Below, in pieces: positions 8,895-16,903 of a DNA stretch of 55,766 nt (the first letter of the stretch is position 1; every line of letters begins with the position of its first letter). Both the position numbers and the translations under genes were made by a program. The notes beneath the pieces were generated by a model. It searched no databases, was not told where the DNA came from, and saw only the letters and a list, made by a program, of their open reading frames with translations. Source of the stretch: Peribacillus muralis (GTDB lineage: Bacteria; Bacillota; Bacilli; Bacillales; DSM-1321); assembly GCF_001439925.1 (NCBI RefSeq), contig NZ_LMBV01000027.1, forward strand, positions 1 through 55,766, read 5' to 3'.

Positions 8895-9074
8895 ATGAGC
8901 ATATATGATAAAGTCGGCAGTGAAGTTTCGGTTGCTGTAATCAAACCACAGGTTAAAATACCCGATGTTGGGTTAAGCCCGCATACTAAAAAAGTGATGA
9001 AGCAGAATGAGCGCATCATCTTGAAAGAAAAAGAAAAGACGGCACGCTTCAGCCGCTTAAAAAATGTTTTATAG
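8895..9074 (+). CDS. spoIISB: SpoIISB-family antitoxin
   Basis: A basic, probably disordered protein of 59 residues that begins at the base after the spoIISA stop codon. Residues such as VAVIKPQVKIPDVGLSP near the N-terminus and a Lys/Arg-rich C-terminal half (TARFSRLKNVL) fit SpoIISB, which wraps around the SpoIISA cytosolic domain. B. subtilis SpoIISB is 56 residues. The SD is the GAAGGG at the end of spoIISA. The assignment rests mainly on position, size and charge, with modest recognisable sequence. Confidence 0.85.
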   Translation: MSIYDKVGSEVSVAVIKPQVKIPDVGLSPHTKKVMKQNERIILKEKEKTARFSRLKNVL

Positions 9075-9170
9075 GAATCCAAGCGGAGGTTTTTCTTAAA
9101 GCTTGATCATATTTGTGAAAAATGCGCATATACTATTCAAAATTAAAGAATAGGAAGGGTCATTTTAGAA

Positions 9171-9308
9171 ATGAACAAAAAACCCGAGAGAGTGAACATC
9201 CCGACCCCCTCCGCTTCACCATCCGAGCAACGGATACATAAAGATAATGCTGATTTGCTGAAGCTCTTGCTAAGATTGAAAGCTAAACGATGGATATTTT
9301 TAAGGTAA
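9171..9308 (+). CDS. Small ORF downstream of spoIISB, SpoIISC candidate
   Basis: An ORF of 45 codons starting at ATG 9171. AGGAAGGG lies 11 bases upstream, slightly too far for an ideal SD. The product has a Pro/Ser-rich start (RVNIPTPSASPSEQR) and a basic amphipathic C-terminal helix (DLLKLLLRLKAKRW). It sits 96 bases after spoIISB, and the next terminator follows it. A third component, SpoIISC, has been described downstream of spoIISB in B. subtilis. Whether this ORF is its homologue cannot be decided by eye. Confidence 0.5.
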   Translation: MNKKPERVNIPTPSASPSEQRIHKDNADLLKLLLRLKAKRWIFLR

Positions 9309-9315
9309 CTGAAAG

Positions 9316-9344
9316 CCAGTCTCTCATGAGAACTGGTTTTTTTT
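9316..9344. terminator. Terminator after spoIIS locus
   Basis: CCAGT (9316-9320) and ACTGG (9332-9336) flank an internal TCTC/GAGA pair and are followed by eight T residues on the plus strand. The convergent GGDEF gene now reads into this hairpin, which supports a frameshift in its tail. Confidence 0.75.
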
Positions 9345-10304
9345 GTTTTCACGGACGGAAGTAATCATCCTTTTGACGCGATTTCTTTGCCATATACATG
9401 TTGCGCGATCCGCTTTTTTCAAAAGCGTCTCCATATCCGTCCCATCATGAGGATAAAAGCTAATCCCGATACTGGCGGTAATGAAATAATCATTTCCATT
9501 AATAACAACAGCCATGGTGGATAAACGTATAAATAATAACTCAGCACTGTATTGCGTGCTGTTCATTAAATCCTCACCTTGTGATGGGGGCAACAATACA
9601 ATGAATTCATCACCACCAATCCGGGCAACATGACTTTCTTCTGGTACGTTTTTAACTAGACATTCAGCCGTCTTCTTAATGACGAAATCACCAGCGTCAT
9701 GGCCAAATGAGTCATTGAAAGATTTAAAATCATTAAGATCGATGTAAAGAATCGCCATTACAGCGTTTGTTTTATCTTCATTATAACTGAAATAGTGGGA
9801 AACGAAGTTCCTATTATAAAGCCCTGACAAAGCATCCCTAATAATACCATTTTCAAGAACGAGGGTTTGACTAACTAAAGTGTCAAGAGACTTAATCAAG
9901 ATCAGGTCATATTCCTTAAAATCGTAAGGGTGAATATCAAAGGCACATAACGTCCCGAACACCTCGCCGTCATGGATAAGTGGTGCGCCCATAAAGGAGC
10001 CATTGCCAATGAACTTCGTTACGGGATGATCACTAGTTAAATCGTGTTGAGTTAAACTTGGGATGACAAGTGGCTCGAAGCCATTTTCAGCAACTAATTT
10101 ACAAAATACCATATTATAAGGAAGTACGTCACCATCACAAATTAACTTTGCATGCCTATTGAAGGACTTGATCATAAAACTTTTGGCGGGATTCAAAATC
10201 GAAAGGAAAAAAGTGTTCACTTTGATGGTTTGTGATAATAGTTCCAACACTTCAGTAGCGATGGAGTCGAAATTTTTATAGTAATTGATATCGTGCTGAA
10301 TCAT
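9324..10304 (-). CDS. GAF-GGDEF diguanylate cyclase with frameshifted C-terminus
   Basis: A protein of 326 residues as it now reads. An N-terminal GAF-like sensor domain (about 1-150) is followed by a GGDEF domain with an intact active site (RIGGDEF, about residue 225), so c-di-GMP synthesis is plausible. The RxxD inhibitory site upstream of the active site is not present. The last 25 residues are off-family: after KKADRA the alternate frame gives MYMAKKSRQKDDYFRP and a stop at 9349, the usual GGDEF ending. A two-base insertion near 9400 explains this. The start ATG 10304 has GAAGGAG upstream and overlaps the stop of an upstream fragment (ATGA). Confidence 0.8.
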   Translation of the reverse strand: MIQHDINYYKNFDSIATEVLELLSQTIKVNTFFLSILNPAKSFMIKSFNRHAKLICDGDVLPYNMVFCKLVAENGFEPLVIPSLTQHDLTSDHPVTKFIGNGSFMGAPLIHDGEVFGTLCAFDIHPYDFKEYDLILIKSLDTLVSQTLVLENGIIRDALSGLYNRNFVSHYFSYNEDKTNAVMAILYIDLNDFKSFNDSFGHDAGDFVIKKTAECLVKNVPEESHVARIGGDEFIVLLPPSQGEDLMNSTQYSAELLFIRLSTMAVVINGNDYFITASIGISFYPHDGTDMETLLKKADRATCIWQRNRVKRMITSVRENKKNQFS

Positions 10305-10450
10305 TTTCCAGGCTCCTTCATATCGATAATCTTATTAGCTTTTTCAAAGGTATTGCGAAAGAACGATACAGATCCAAATGCCGAGACGTGACAGTTGTCC
10401 GAATTTCCACTAAACTCGAATATAAGCTTGGGTTCGTTGTATTTGCCAAA
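10301..10450 (-). pseudogene. Fragment of a gene once coupled to the GGDEF gene
   Basis: A 50-codon open stretch ending in TGA that overlaps the GGDEF start by ATGA. The protein-like sequence includes EPKLIFEFSGNSDNC and NTFEKANKIIDMKEPGK. It has no start codon in frame. A helix-like sequence in another frame just upstream (EAHLISVLLEKQRQLID, about 10451-10500) would join it if one T were restored near 10448. It is therefore probably a small degraded gene of about 65-70 codons. I do not recognise its family. It would have been cotranscribed and translationally coupled with the cyclase. Confidence 0.4.
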
Positions 10451-10801
10451 TCAATAAGCTGTCTTTGCTTTTCCAATAGGACACTTATTAAATGCGCCTC
10501 ATTTTATTTTTCGGTTTTTTTTTCGATTCATTAACTGCTCATAGAAGGATTACAAGTAAAGTATCTATTCATGAATTGGAGATGCGTAATCGTCATATAC
10601 GATGTATTATACTGTAAGTGAATGGTTAAGAGGACCATTCAAACCGCTTACTTGGTATAGATTGTCGTTTGGTTTACATCATGCGAAGATACCTGAATAT
10701 AACAAAAAAACGGCTGTATCGCGCTCATGGAAAAAAATGTTTTGGAGACGATAAAAGGTAAGCGTAACGTACATACAGGGATCATTCAAAAGGGGATCAT
10801 T

Positions 10802-13372
10802 ATGGGAAAATTAGAAAGTATATATCCTATAGCTATAGAGAATACGAAGGAAAAAATCATTCAGGATATGAATTATTATTTGGAGAGTCAAGAGACATTG
10901 CCTCCGTTTGCAGCATATGTATCAGAAAGGTTGTCCTTCATAGAGCAAATTTGGCTTAATGTTTGGTTGAATAAAGCATCAAATGATGTGCCCAGAAAGG
11001 AAAAGAAGGTGTTTTTAAATGAAAGAGGCTTCGTTACGGAAGGTTCAGATCATAAGCTGATCAACAGTATGTTCCGTAACGAGTTAAAATCGCATCGACC
11101 ATTTGATGCGCTAACGTGGATGAACGAAGCCTTTTCAAACAAGCAAGCTGACTGGGAGAATAGATATAAAGAAGCGAGGGGGAATTTCTTTAAAAGGCAA
11201 GAAGAACAGCGTCTTGCGAAACAAAGGTGGAAAATACGCGTAAGACTCCAAGATGAGGCTATAGCATACTTTGAAAATAACTCACTTGTTTTATATTTAC
11301 ATGTCAGGTCTTATATTGCAGGAATTTTGGCTAAGGATCTTAAAAACAAGCCGAAATTCCAATATGTCGATCCATACCTTTTGGAAGAAAAATTGGTTGA
11401 AGAAGGAAGGTTTCAGGCAACCGAATACTTGATGGTCACTGATTTTTTTGAAGAGCTGACTGGTGATATCCATTCCTTGTTCGATTGGGGAAAGAACCGT
11501 TTTGAATATGAAAATTACTTTTATCGGTACGAGAGGTTAGTATCTGATTTACTTGTGAAGATTGCCCCCGAAAAATGCTTGAACCAATTACCTGTTGGCT
11601 TGCATCATGATTATTTGGAGTCTTATGGCGAGAGATTGACCGCCATCGCTCTACAGGATATAGTGCGAGATGAATTGACTGATTTGTCCCAGGCTTGTTT
11701 TGATGAACTTCAAGAAGAATACGTGTCTGATTTATTGAACCTTGAGGGAATTCCTTTTGATGAAGCAGTGCATGAGGAAATCTTTGAAAAAGACGAGGCA
11801 AATAGGGAAATCAGAAAAGCTGAAGCATTGGCCGAGCAAGCAAGAAAACAGGCAGAAGAACAAAGGATGATCAATGACATTATTGGTAAGGCCTACACTC
11901 CATCATTAGGCAAAAGGGTAAGCTATATCCTCCACATTGGAGAGACCAATACCGGCAAAACACATCAGGCCCTACAAAAAATGAAAAAAGCACAAAGCGG
12001 TTTATATTTGGCTCCACTTAGGCTGTTGGCGCTTGAAGTATTTGATAAACTGAATGCAGAGGGCATTCCTTGCTCCTTGAAAACCGGTGAAGAAGAAAAG
12101 TTGGTACCCGGTGCTACCCATACCTCCAGTACCGTGGAAATGTTTCATGAAAAAGACTACCATGAAGTAATCGTCATTGATGAAGCGCAAATGATTGCCG
12201 ATAAAGATCGCGGCTTTGCCTGGTTTCGGGCAATCACGCAAGCAAATGCGAAGGAAGTCCACATTATCGGAAGCAAAAATATTAAAGTGATGCTCTTGAA
12301 CCTGCTGGAAGAAGCGGAGTTGGAGCTTCGTGAATACCGGCGGGACATACCGCTTGAGGTGGAACAGCGTGAATTTGAATTGAAATTTACGAAAAAAGGG
12401 GATGCGCTCATTTGTTTTTCGCGAAGGCAGGTATTGGAGACGGCATCACGTCTGAAAGAGAGTGGACATAATGTCAGCATGATTTATGGGAGCATGCCCC
12501 CTGAGAACAGGAAACGGCAAATAGAGCTATTCAATCGTGGTGAAACGTCGGTTGTCGTTGCTACGGACGCGATAGGAATGGGTTTGAATTTGCCGATCCG
12601 GCGCATTGTCTTTCTTGAGAATGAAAAGTTCGACGGGACACGAAGAAGGAGATTGACGTCACAGGAAATAAAACAAATTGCAGGCAGAGCGGGAAGAAAG
12701 GGCATTTATGATACGGGCAAGGTCGCCTTTACAGCAGAAATTAAAATCATGAATAAGTTGCTCGAACAAGCGGATGAACCTGTTCAAACCTTTACAATAG
12801 CCCCAACCTCTGCCGTATTCGAACGTTTTCAGAAGTATTACCGCAATATGGGTACTTTTTTCGAAATGTGGGAGCGGTTTGAGCCCCCTAAAGGCACGAA
12901 AAAAGCATCCTTATCGGAAGAAAGGGAGCTATACGAGCTGATAAGGGGGACGGAAACCGAAGTTCGTTTTTCCTTGATGGATTTATATGGTTTCCTTCAT
13001 ATCCCTTTTTCAGCGAAAGAACCAAGTCTCATCAGGCAGTGGCTGGAGACGGTGGAGGCGATAGCCGAGAGCAGTGATCTACCTGAACCGATCATCAAGA
13101 CTAGAAACTTGGAGGAGTTGGAGCTTTCTTATAAAGCGATAGGGTTGCATCTATTATTTTTATATCGGATGGGCCGGAAGACCGAAGCCGTTTATTGGGA
13201 GCGTATCCGCGAAGAAATTAGTGAGGGCGTTCATGATCAGCTAAAGGATGAAATGTTGAATTATCAAAAAAAATGCAAACGCTGTGGAAAAAAACTGCCT
13301 GATGACTCACGCTTTCATATATGTGATGCTTGTTATCGCAGAGGCCATAGGAAAACGCACCGGTTACATTAA
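10802..13372 (+). CDS. Suv3-like superfamily 2 RNA helicase with zinc-ribbon tail
   Basis: A protein of 856 residues. An N-terminal helical region (1-370) is followed by the helicase core. Walker A is GETNTGKT, followed by LAPLRLLALEV (motif Ia), DEAQM (motif II), ATDAIGMGLNLPIRR (motif V) and QIAGRAGRKG (motif VI). The motif Ia and V spellings are those of the Suv3/SUPV3L1 branch, known from mitochondrial and some bacterial RNA decay, rather than DEAD-box or RecQ. The C-terminus ends with CKRCG...CDACYRRG, a four-cysteine zinc ribbon. The start is ATG 10802 because GGGG lies six bases upstream; an in-frame ATG at 10727 has no SD. It is monocistronic, with a strong terminator downstream. The target RNA is unknown. 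Confidence 0.88.
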   Translation: MGKLESIYPIAIENTKEKIIQDMNYYLESQETLPPFAAYVSERLSFIEQIWLNVWLNKASNDVPRKEKKVFLNERGFVTEGSDHKLINSMFRNELKSHRPFDALTWMNEAFSNKQADWENRYKEARGNFFKRQEEQRLAKQRWKIRVRLQDEAIAYFENNSLVLYLHVRSYIAGILAKDLKNKPKFQYVDPYLLEEKLVEEGRFQATEYLMVTDFFEELTGDIHSLFDWGKNRFEYENYFYRYERLVSDLLVKIAPEKCLNQLPVGLHHDYLESYGERLTAIALQDIVRDELTDLSQACFDELQEEYVSDLLNLEGIPFDEAVHEEIFEKDEANREIRKAEALAEQARKQAEEQRMINDIIGKAYTPSLGKRVSYILHIGETNTGKTHQALQKMKKAQSGLYLAPLRLLALEVFDKLNAEGIPCSLKTGEEEKLVPGATHTSSTVEMFHEKDYHEVIVIDEAQMIADKDRGFAWFRAITQANAKEVHIIGSKNIKVMLLNLLEEAELELREYRRDIPLEVEQREFELKFTKKGDALICFSRRQVLETASRLKESGHNVSMIYGSMPPENRKRQIELFNRGETSVVVATDAIGMGLNLPIRRIVFLENEKFDGTRRRRLTSQEIKQIAGRAGRKGIYDTGKVAFTAEIKIMNKLLEQADEPVQTFTIAPTSAVFERFQKYYRNMGTFFEMWERFEPPKGTKKASLSEERELYELIRGTETEVRFSLMDLYGFLHIPFSAKEPSLIRQWLETVEAIAESSDLPEPIIKTRNLEELELSYKAIGLHLLFLYRMGRKTEAVYWERIREEISEGVHDQLKDEMLNYQKKCKRCGKKLPDDSRFHICDACYRRGHRKTHRLH

Positions 13373-13393
13373 CTCGTTTTTTCCAATCTTAGG

Positions 13394-13436
13394 AAACGCA
13401 AATAACGTACACCATAGCTGTACGTTATTTGCGTTT
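13394..13436. terminator. Strong bidirectional terminator
   Basis: A 17-bp perfect stem, AAACGCAAATAACGTAC (13394-13410) with its complement at 13420-13436, and a nine-base loop. It separates the helicase gene from the convergent YqaE-like gene. Confidence 0.8.
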
Positions 13437-13448
13437 ATAAAAAGCTAA

Positions 13449-13664
13449 TTAATCATTGCGTTGCGATTTAGCAATAAGAGATGCTTGCTGCTTCATTCGT
13501 TTATCCGCTTTCTTATCATGCACCACAAAGAGGGCGTGAATCAATCCGGGGATGTAGAAAAAAAGTGTGAGAATCAAATTAACCACGGCAGATATAGGTT
13601 TACCTGCCAGTAATACGGCTAATGGAGGAAAAAGAATCGCGATTAAATATAAAATAATAAACAC
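13449..13664 (-). CDS. Pmp3/YqaE-type (UPF0057) membrane protein
   Basis: A two-helix proteolipid. ILYLIAILFPPLAVLLAGK and the second helix with LFFYIPGLIHALFVV are the UPF0057/Pmp3 signature. It is associated with membrane stress in other organisms; the family has no defined reaction. The start is odd. The best SD (AAGGAG, 13664-13669) overlaps the only standard start codon in frame (GTG 13664). A codon at normal spacing, matching where homologues start, would be ATT at 13655. The coordinates given use the GTG. A basic C-terminal tail of about 20 residues follows the second helix. Confidence 0.85.
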   Translation of the reverse strand: MFIILYLIAILFPPLAVLLAGKPISAVVNLILTLFFYIPGLIHALFVVHDKKADKRMKQQASLIAKSQRND

Positions 13665-13900
13665 TCCTTAATAATGATGTTCAGTCTGACCATTACGTGG
13701 TCATCTCGCTTTGACAATCTGCATTCTCTTCACCGAGTTTCTTCCGGCTTTTTTTTAGATGATATCCCTTATAATGCCTTGATAAATATATGCTCGATAA
13801 CCACATTCAATCCCACCTGAGCATAATTAGCCAAAAGAAAAGTCAAAGAAACATTGTCTTTTATGTTAGAATAATCAGATAACTAATAGATGGAAGCGGG

Positions 13901-14569
13901 ATGTTCATGAGAAAAAAGATCGGCTGTTTGCATGCACACTATTCAAATGTAGAATACATAGAAAAAGCATTCTCGAAATTCGAAATTGATTGGCTTCATT
14001 TTGTAGACCCAGGATTGATGAATAGGATGGCATCAGATGAAACGTTTACGTTTTCGGATGCTCAAAAAAGGGTCAAAGATCAAGTCGAGTGGATTGCCGC
14101 ATCCAAAGTGGATGTTATCCTGATAACTTGTACAAACTATATCGCATTATTAAACGAAGAACAACTCTCTTTATCTACGCCTATCATAAAGATCGATGAA
14201 CCATATTTTGAGCAGATTTGCCATTTACAGCAGCCGCAAGTCATGCTGTTCACGAACCCGGCTACTGTCGAAGGGACCGTAAAACGTTTACATGATTATG
14301 CAAGGAATCATGGGGGAGTGGATGTTGAAATCATCATCATCGACCATGCTTTTGAATTGATCATGCAGGGATTGAGTGATAAATATAACCAGGAAATCAT
14401 GAATTGCTTACAGCAATTAACGAACGAAAAAAGACCGATTTCAGTGGCGCAGTTATCAATGGTCCATGCAGCAATGAGCTATGAACATCAAACAGGAAAT
14501 GTTATTGTAAATCCGCTGCAAGCATTAGTCGATTTCATGGCCAGCCGCCTGGAACTGAGCGTATCATGA
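13901..14569 (+). CDS. Asp/Glu-racemase-fold protein, function unknown
   Basis: A protein of 222 residues. The N-terminal KIGCLHAHYSNVEYIE, the cysteine motif LITCTNYI near residue 80, and a second half with VAQLSMVHAA suggest the two-domain Asp/Glu/hydantoin racemase-like fold. A clear second catalytic cysteine is not seen, so racemase activity is doubtful. The start could be ATG 13901 or ATG 13907: GGAAGCGGG directly precedes the first and is better spaced for the second. The gene is single, with no functional link to its neighbours. Confidence 0.6.
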   Translation: MFMRKKIGCLHAHYSNVEYIEKAFSKFEIDWLHFVDPGLMNRMASDETFTFSDAQKRVKDQVEWIAASKVDVILITCTNYIALLNEEQLSLSTPIIKIDEPYFEQICHLQQPQVMLFTNPATVEGTVKRLHDYARNHGGVDVEIIIIDHAFELIMQGLSDKYNQEIMNCLQQLTNEKRPISVAQLSMVHAAMSYEHQTGNVIVNPLQALVDFMASRLELSVS

Positions 14570-14647
14570 ATAAGAGCACTTCAGATGTATCAGTCGGATG
14601 GATTGATTTGCTATAGATGATTCCATGGAATAGTAGACACGGTTTCT

Positions 14648-14959
14648 TTATTGATCCTTATTACGAATCTGTTCACGGATCGCTTCAAGTTCTTCCAAGG
14701 ATAAAACCGTCAAGGAATTTTTTATTTCCTCCTCGACCCTTTTTCGATCAAGCTCTCTATATTCGTTCCACCAATCCCGCAAGCCTTCAGTGTTTTCGAG
14801 AAGATACTCAATATCGATCTCTTCTTGCTCATCATCTGCTAAATATTTCATGACCGCGCCCAGCAAGCGATTGAGCTGGGCTATTTCAGTTTCGGTAACA
14901 GGTGAAGCAGCATCTATCTTTTTTGCATCATCTTTAACTGGAACATTTCGAGGTGTCAT
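14648..14959 (-). CDS. Conserved small acidic protein, unknown
   Basis: A protein of 103 residues, highly acidic and helical, with no membrane segment. It has an N-terminal Lys/Asp-rich tail, a helical segment LNRLLGAVMKYLADDEQEE and a C-terminal EEIKNSLTVLSLEELEAIREQ. I do not recognise the family. ATG 14959 has AGGAGG five bases upstream, a strong start. It converges on the preceding gene. About 395 bases upstream (14960-15354) contain no other gene; I see only weak promoter-like sequence there. Confidence 0.6.
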   Translation of the reverse strand: MTPRNVPVKDDAKKIDAASPVTETEIAQLNRLLGAVMKYLADDEQEEIDIEYLLENTEGLRDWWNEYRELDRKRVEEEIKNSLTVLSLEELEAIREQIRNKDQ

Positions 14960-15354
14960 GATATCCTCCTGTTTTTAGTAATAGTGTGCCTGAAAACATG
15001 GATTTCACAATCTTTTTTTGAAAATTATTGCTTAAGGGAGCTAGCAGCAGTTAAGGAAGTGTGTAAAAATTAGGTTAATTATCCCACTAACTACCTCGAT
15101 AGAATATATAAATTCGCTCATCATCCTATAACAGCTTCAACATCTAATAAATAAGTAGATAACAGGAAGCATTAACACGTTAAGAAATAATTGATACATT
15201 CGTCTTTCCTTATAAACGATTTCTTTTCGGATTTCTGTTTTCTTCCTTATCCATTCATTCGGTTAGGCAATGAATTAAAGTGTCTGGACAAGCATGGACT
15301 TTAGGGAATGAAAGACGAGGTAGTAGCATAAATTTAAACGAAGGGAGTGGATAA

Positions 15355-15741
15355 ATGAAAATGTTCATTAAATTAAGTGTAGCCAGTGTTTCCGGAGCTG
15401 TCGTTTATTTGATTTATAATGTCAATCAAACGCTGCGCAAAGGTATGGGAACGCTCGAGGAAACAAATAAGACGTTGGAAGAGGTAAGGAATGCCGTTCA
15501 TGGATTGACGGATGAGTCCAAACAATTGATCCACTCTGCCAATCAATTAACAACAGATGTAAAAGGGAAGATGGGAAATGTCAATCCTTTGCTAGAATCG
15601 GCTCAAGATGTTGGGGAAATGATTCATAATGTAACCCATTCCATGAAAGAGGCAAGTTTGGATGCAACGAAAGACCGTTTAAGCACTCCAACAGCGCCAC
15701 CGCAAGCGGAATCAGAGGGCGTTCAAATTAAGCTTAAATAA
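15355..15741 (+). CDS. DUF948 protein, first of tandem pair
   Basis: A protein of 128 residues: one N-terminal membrane helix (about 5-21) followed by a long helical domain of the DUF948 family (YtxG-like). It has the ETNKTLEEVRNAVHGLTDESKQL pattern, with a predicted coiled coil, and a short Pro/Ala-rich tail. Bacillus members are linked to the general stress response and may be envelope-associated; the mechanism is unknown. ATG 15355 follows GGGAGTGGATAA. A paralogue starts 94 bases after its stop. Confidence 0.8.
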   Translation: MKMFIKLSVASVSGAVVYLIYNVNQTLRKGMGTLEETNKTLEEVRNAVHGLTDESKQLIHSANQLTTDVKGKMGNVNPLLESAQDVGEMIHNVTHSMKEASLDATKDRLSTPTAPPQAESEGVQIKLK

Positions 15742-15835
15742 GCTGGCATCATAAAAAAACCAAGTCACCCCGGGATCCACTAACATATCCGAACAATACC
15801 AATCAATATGGAAATTTAGAGGGGGAGCTTTAATC

Positions 15836-16201
15836 ATGATTATTGAATATAGTGTCGCTGCAATCGCTTTAGCGTTCCTATGGCTCGTCGTTTTTTTGAT
15901 TGCTACACTTCAAAAGGGCATGGTGACGATAGGAGAAGCCAATAAAACATTGGTTGAAGTGAGAAATGCCATCCACGATTTATCGGGTGAATCGAAACAA
16001 TTATTACAAACGGCAAACGATATCACAGACGATGTGAAAGCGAAAATGAAAACGGTGGAACCGCTATTGGATTCCGCACAGGATGTTGGGGAAGCAATTC
16101 ATTCCGTGACAGACTCCGTCAAAAAAGCCACAAACGGATTTCGCACAGAGTTTTCACCGAAAAAAATCAATGCTATCAAAACGAAGAGCCAAATCAAATG
16201 A
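15836..16201 (+). CDS. DUF948 protein, second of tandem pair
   Basis: A protein of 121 residues, clearly a paralogue of the preceding gene. It has the same N-terminal helix (about 3-23) and helical DUF948 block (EANKTLVEVRNAIHDLSGES, QDVGEAIHSVTDSVKKA). The C-terminal tail is basic rather than Pro/Ala-rich. GGGGGAG precedes ATG 15836. A terminator at 16220-16251 ends the probable two-gene unit. The tandem arrangement suggests local duplication and later divergence. Confidence 0.8.
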   Translation: MIIEYSVAAIALAFLWLVVFLIATLQKGMVTIGEANKTLVEVRNAIHDLSGESKQLLQTANDITDDVKAKMKTVEPLLDSAQDVGEAIHSVTDSVKKATNGFRTEFSPKKINAIKTKSQIK

Positions 16202-16219
16202 ATAACACGTAAAAACACG

Positions 16220-16251
16220 AAAGACACTACCGGTATGAGGAGTGTCTTTTT
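16220..16251 (+). terminator. Terminator of DUF948 pair
   Basis: AAAGACACT (16220-16228) pairs with AGTGTCTTT (16241-16249) and is followed by T residues. Confidence 0.7.
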
Positions 16252-16342
16252 AATAGTATGTATGATTGGACCCATGTCTCTCATACAGATTTATAATTGC
16301 CTGTATGAGAATATGGAACAGAAGGACATTAAACAATACCCT

Positions 16343-16534
16343 TTATTTATCCGAATTTTCACCAGTCGGGTTGCCTGTAGATTTAGAGTCATTGGAATGC
16401 TTGACTCCTTTACTCACGTAAGGCTTTGCGCTTTTTTTCTTGTTGGCGCCCGTTTTCCAACGATTCCAGCCCTTCTTGCCCGTTCCTGTGCCCGTCCCTT
16501 TACCCGTACCACTCTTCGCCTTAGCTTTACTCAT
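16343..16534 (-). CDS. DUF3934-type small basic protein
   Basis: A very basic protein of 63 residues made of Gly/Lys/Thr repeats (TGKGTGTGTGKKGW) and the core NRWKTGANKKKSAKPYVSKG. I recognise this as the DUF3934 family of Bacillus. Family members are about 40-45 residues; this one has extra TG repeats and a hydrophilic tail. It is probably a nucleic-acid-associated or sporulation-related small protein, but that is only a guess from composition. ATG 16534 has GGAGTGA seven bases upstream. Confidence 0.75.
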   Translation of the reverse strand: MSKAKAKSGTGKGTGTGTGKKGWNRWKTGANKKKSAKPYVSKGVKHSNDSKSTGNPTGENSDK

Positions 16535-16775
16535 GAAATCACTCCATTACTATTGTATGGTTACATTAAACCATTTTACTTGATTATTACCCAAGTATGT
16601 TGAAATATACAGCAACTAAGCTGATATGTACAGGAAAAGGCTCAATATTTTTATCGTCAATCCTTAAAAAGGTGTCACAGTAGGCATGTAATGACCCCTA
16701 TATTAATCGCTTTTTGCCTAAACAGGTAAAGGATTTCACACCAGCTTAGCCATGAAAATATTGCGGAAATACTTT

Positions 16776-16820
16776 AAAACGCCTTATCAAAAATGCATGA
16801 CATTTTTGATAAGGCGTTTT
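16776..16820. terminator. Perfect 20-bp hairpin
   Basis: A 20-bp perfect stem (16776-16795 with 16801-16820) around a five-base loop. It lies about 85 bases past the stop of the minus-strand flippase gene and probably terminates it. Nothing else is visible in 16535-16903. Confidence 0.7.
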
Positions 16821-16903
16821 ACGAAGTTTCGCCACTTCTAACAAAAGCGATGTTGATTCATGTATTTAGGAAAAGTGGGTGGATGATAATGAGTAACAGT
16901 CCA

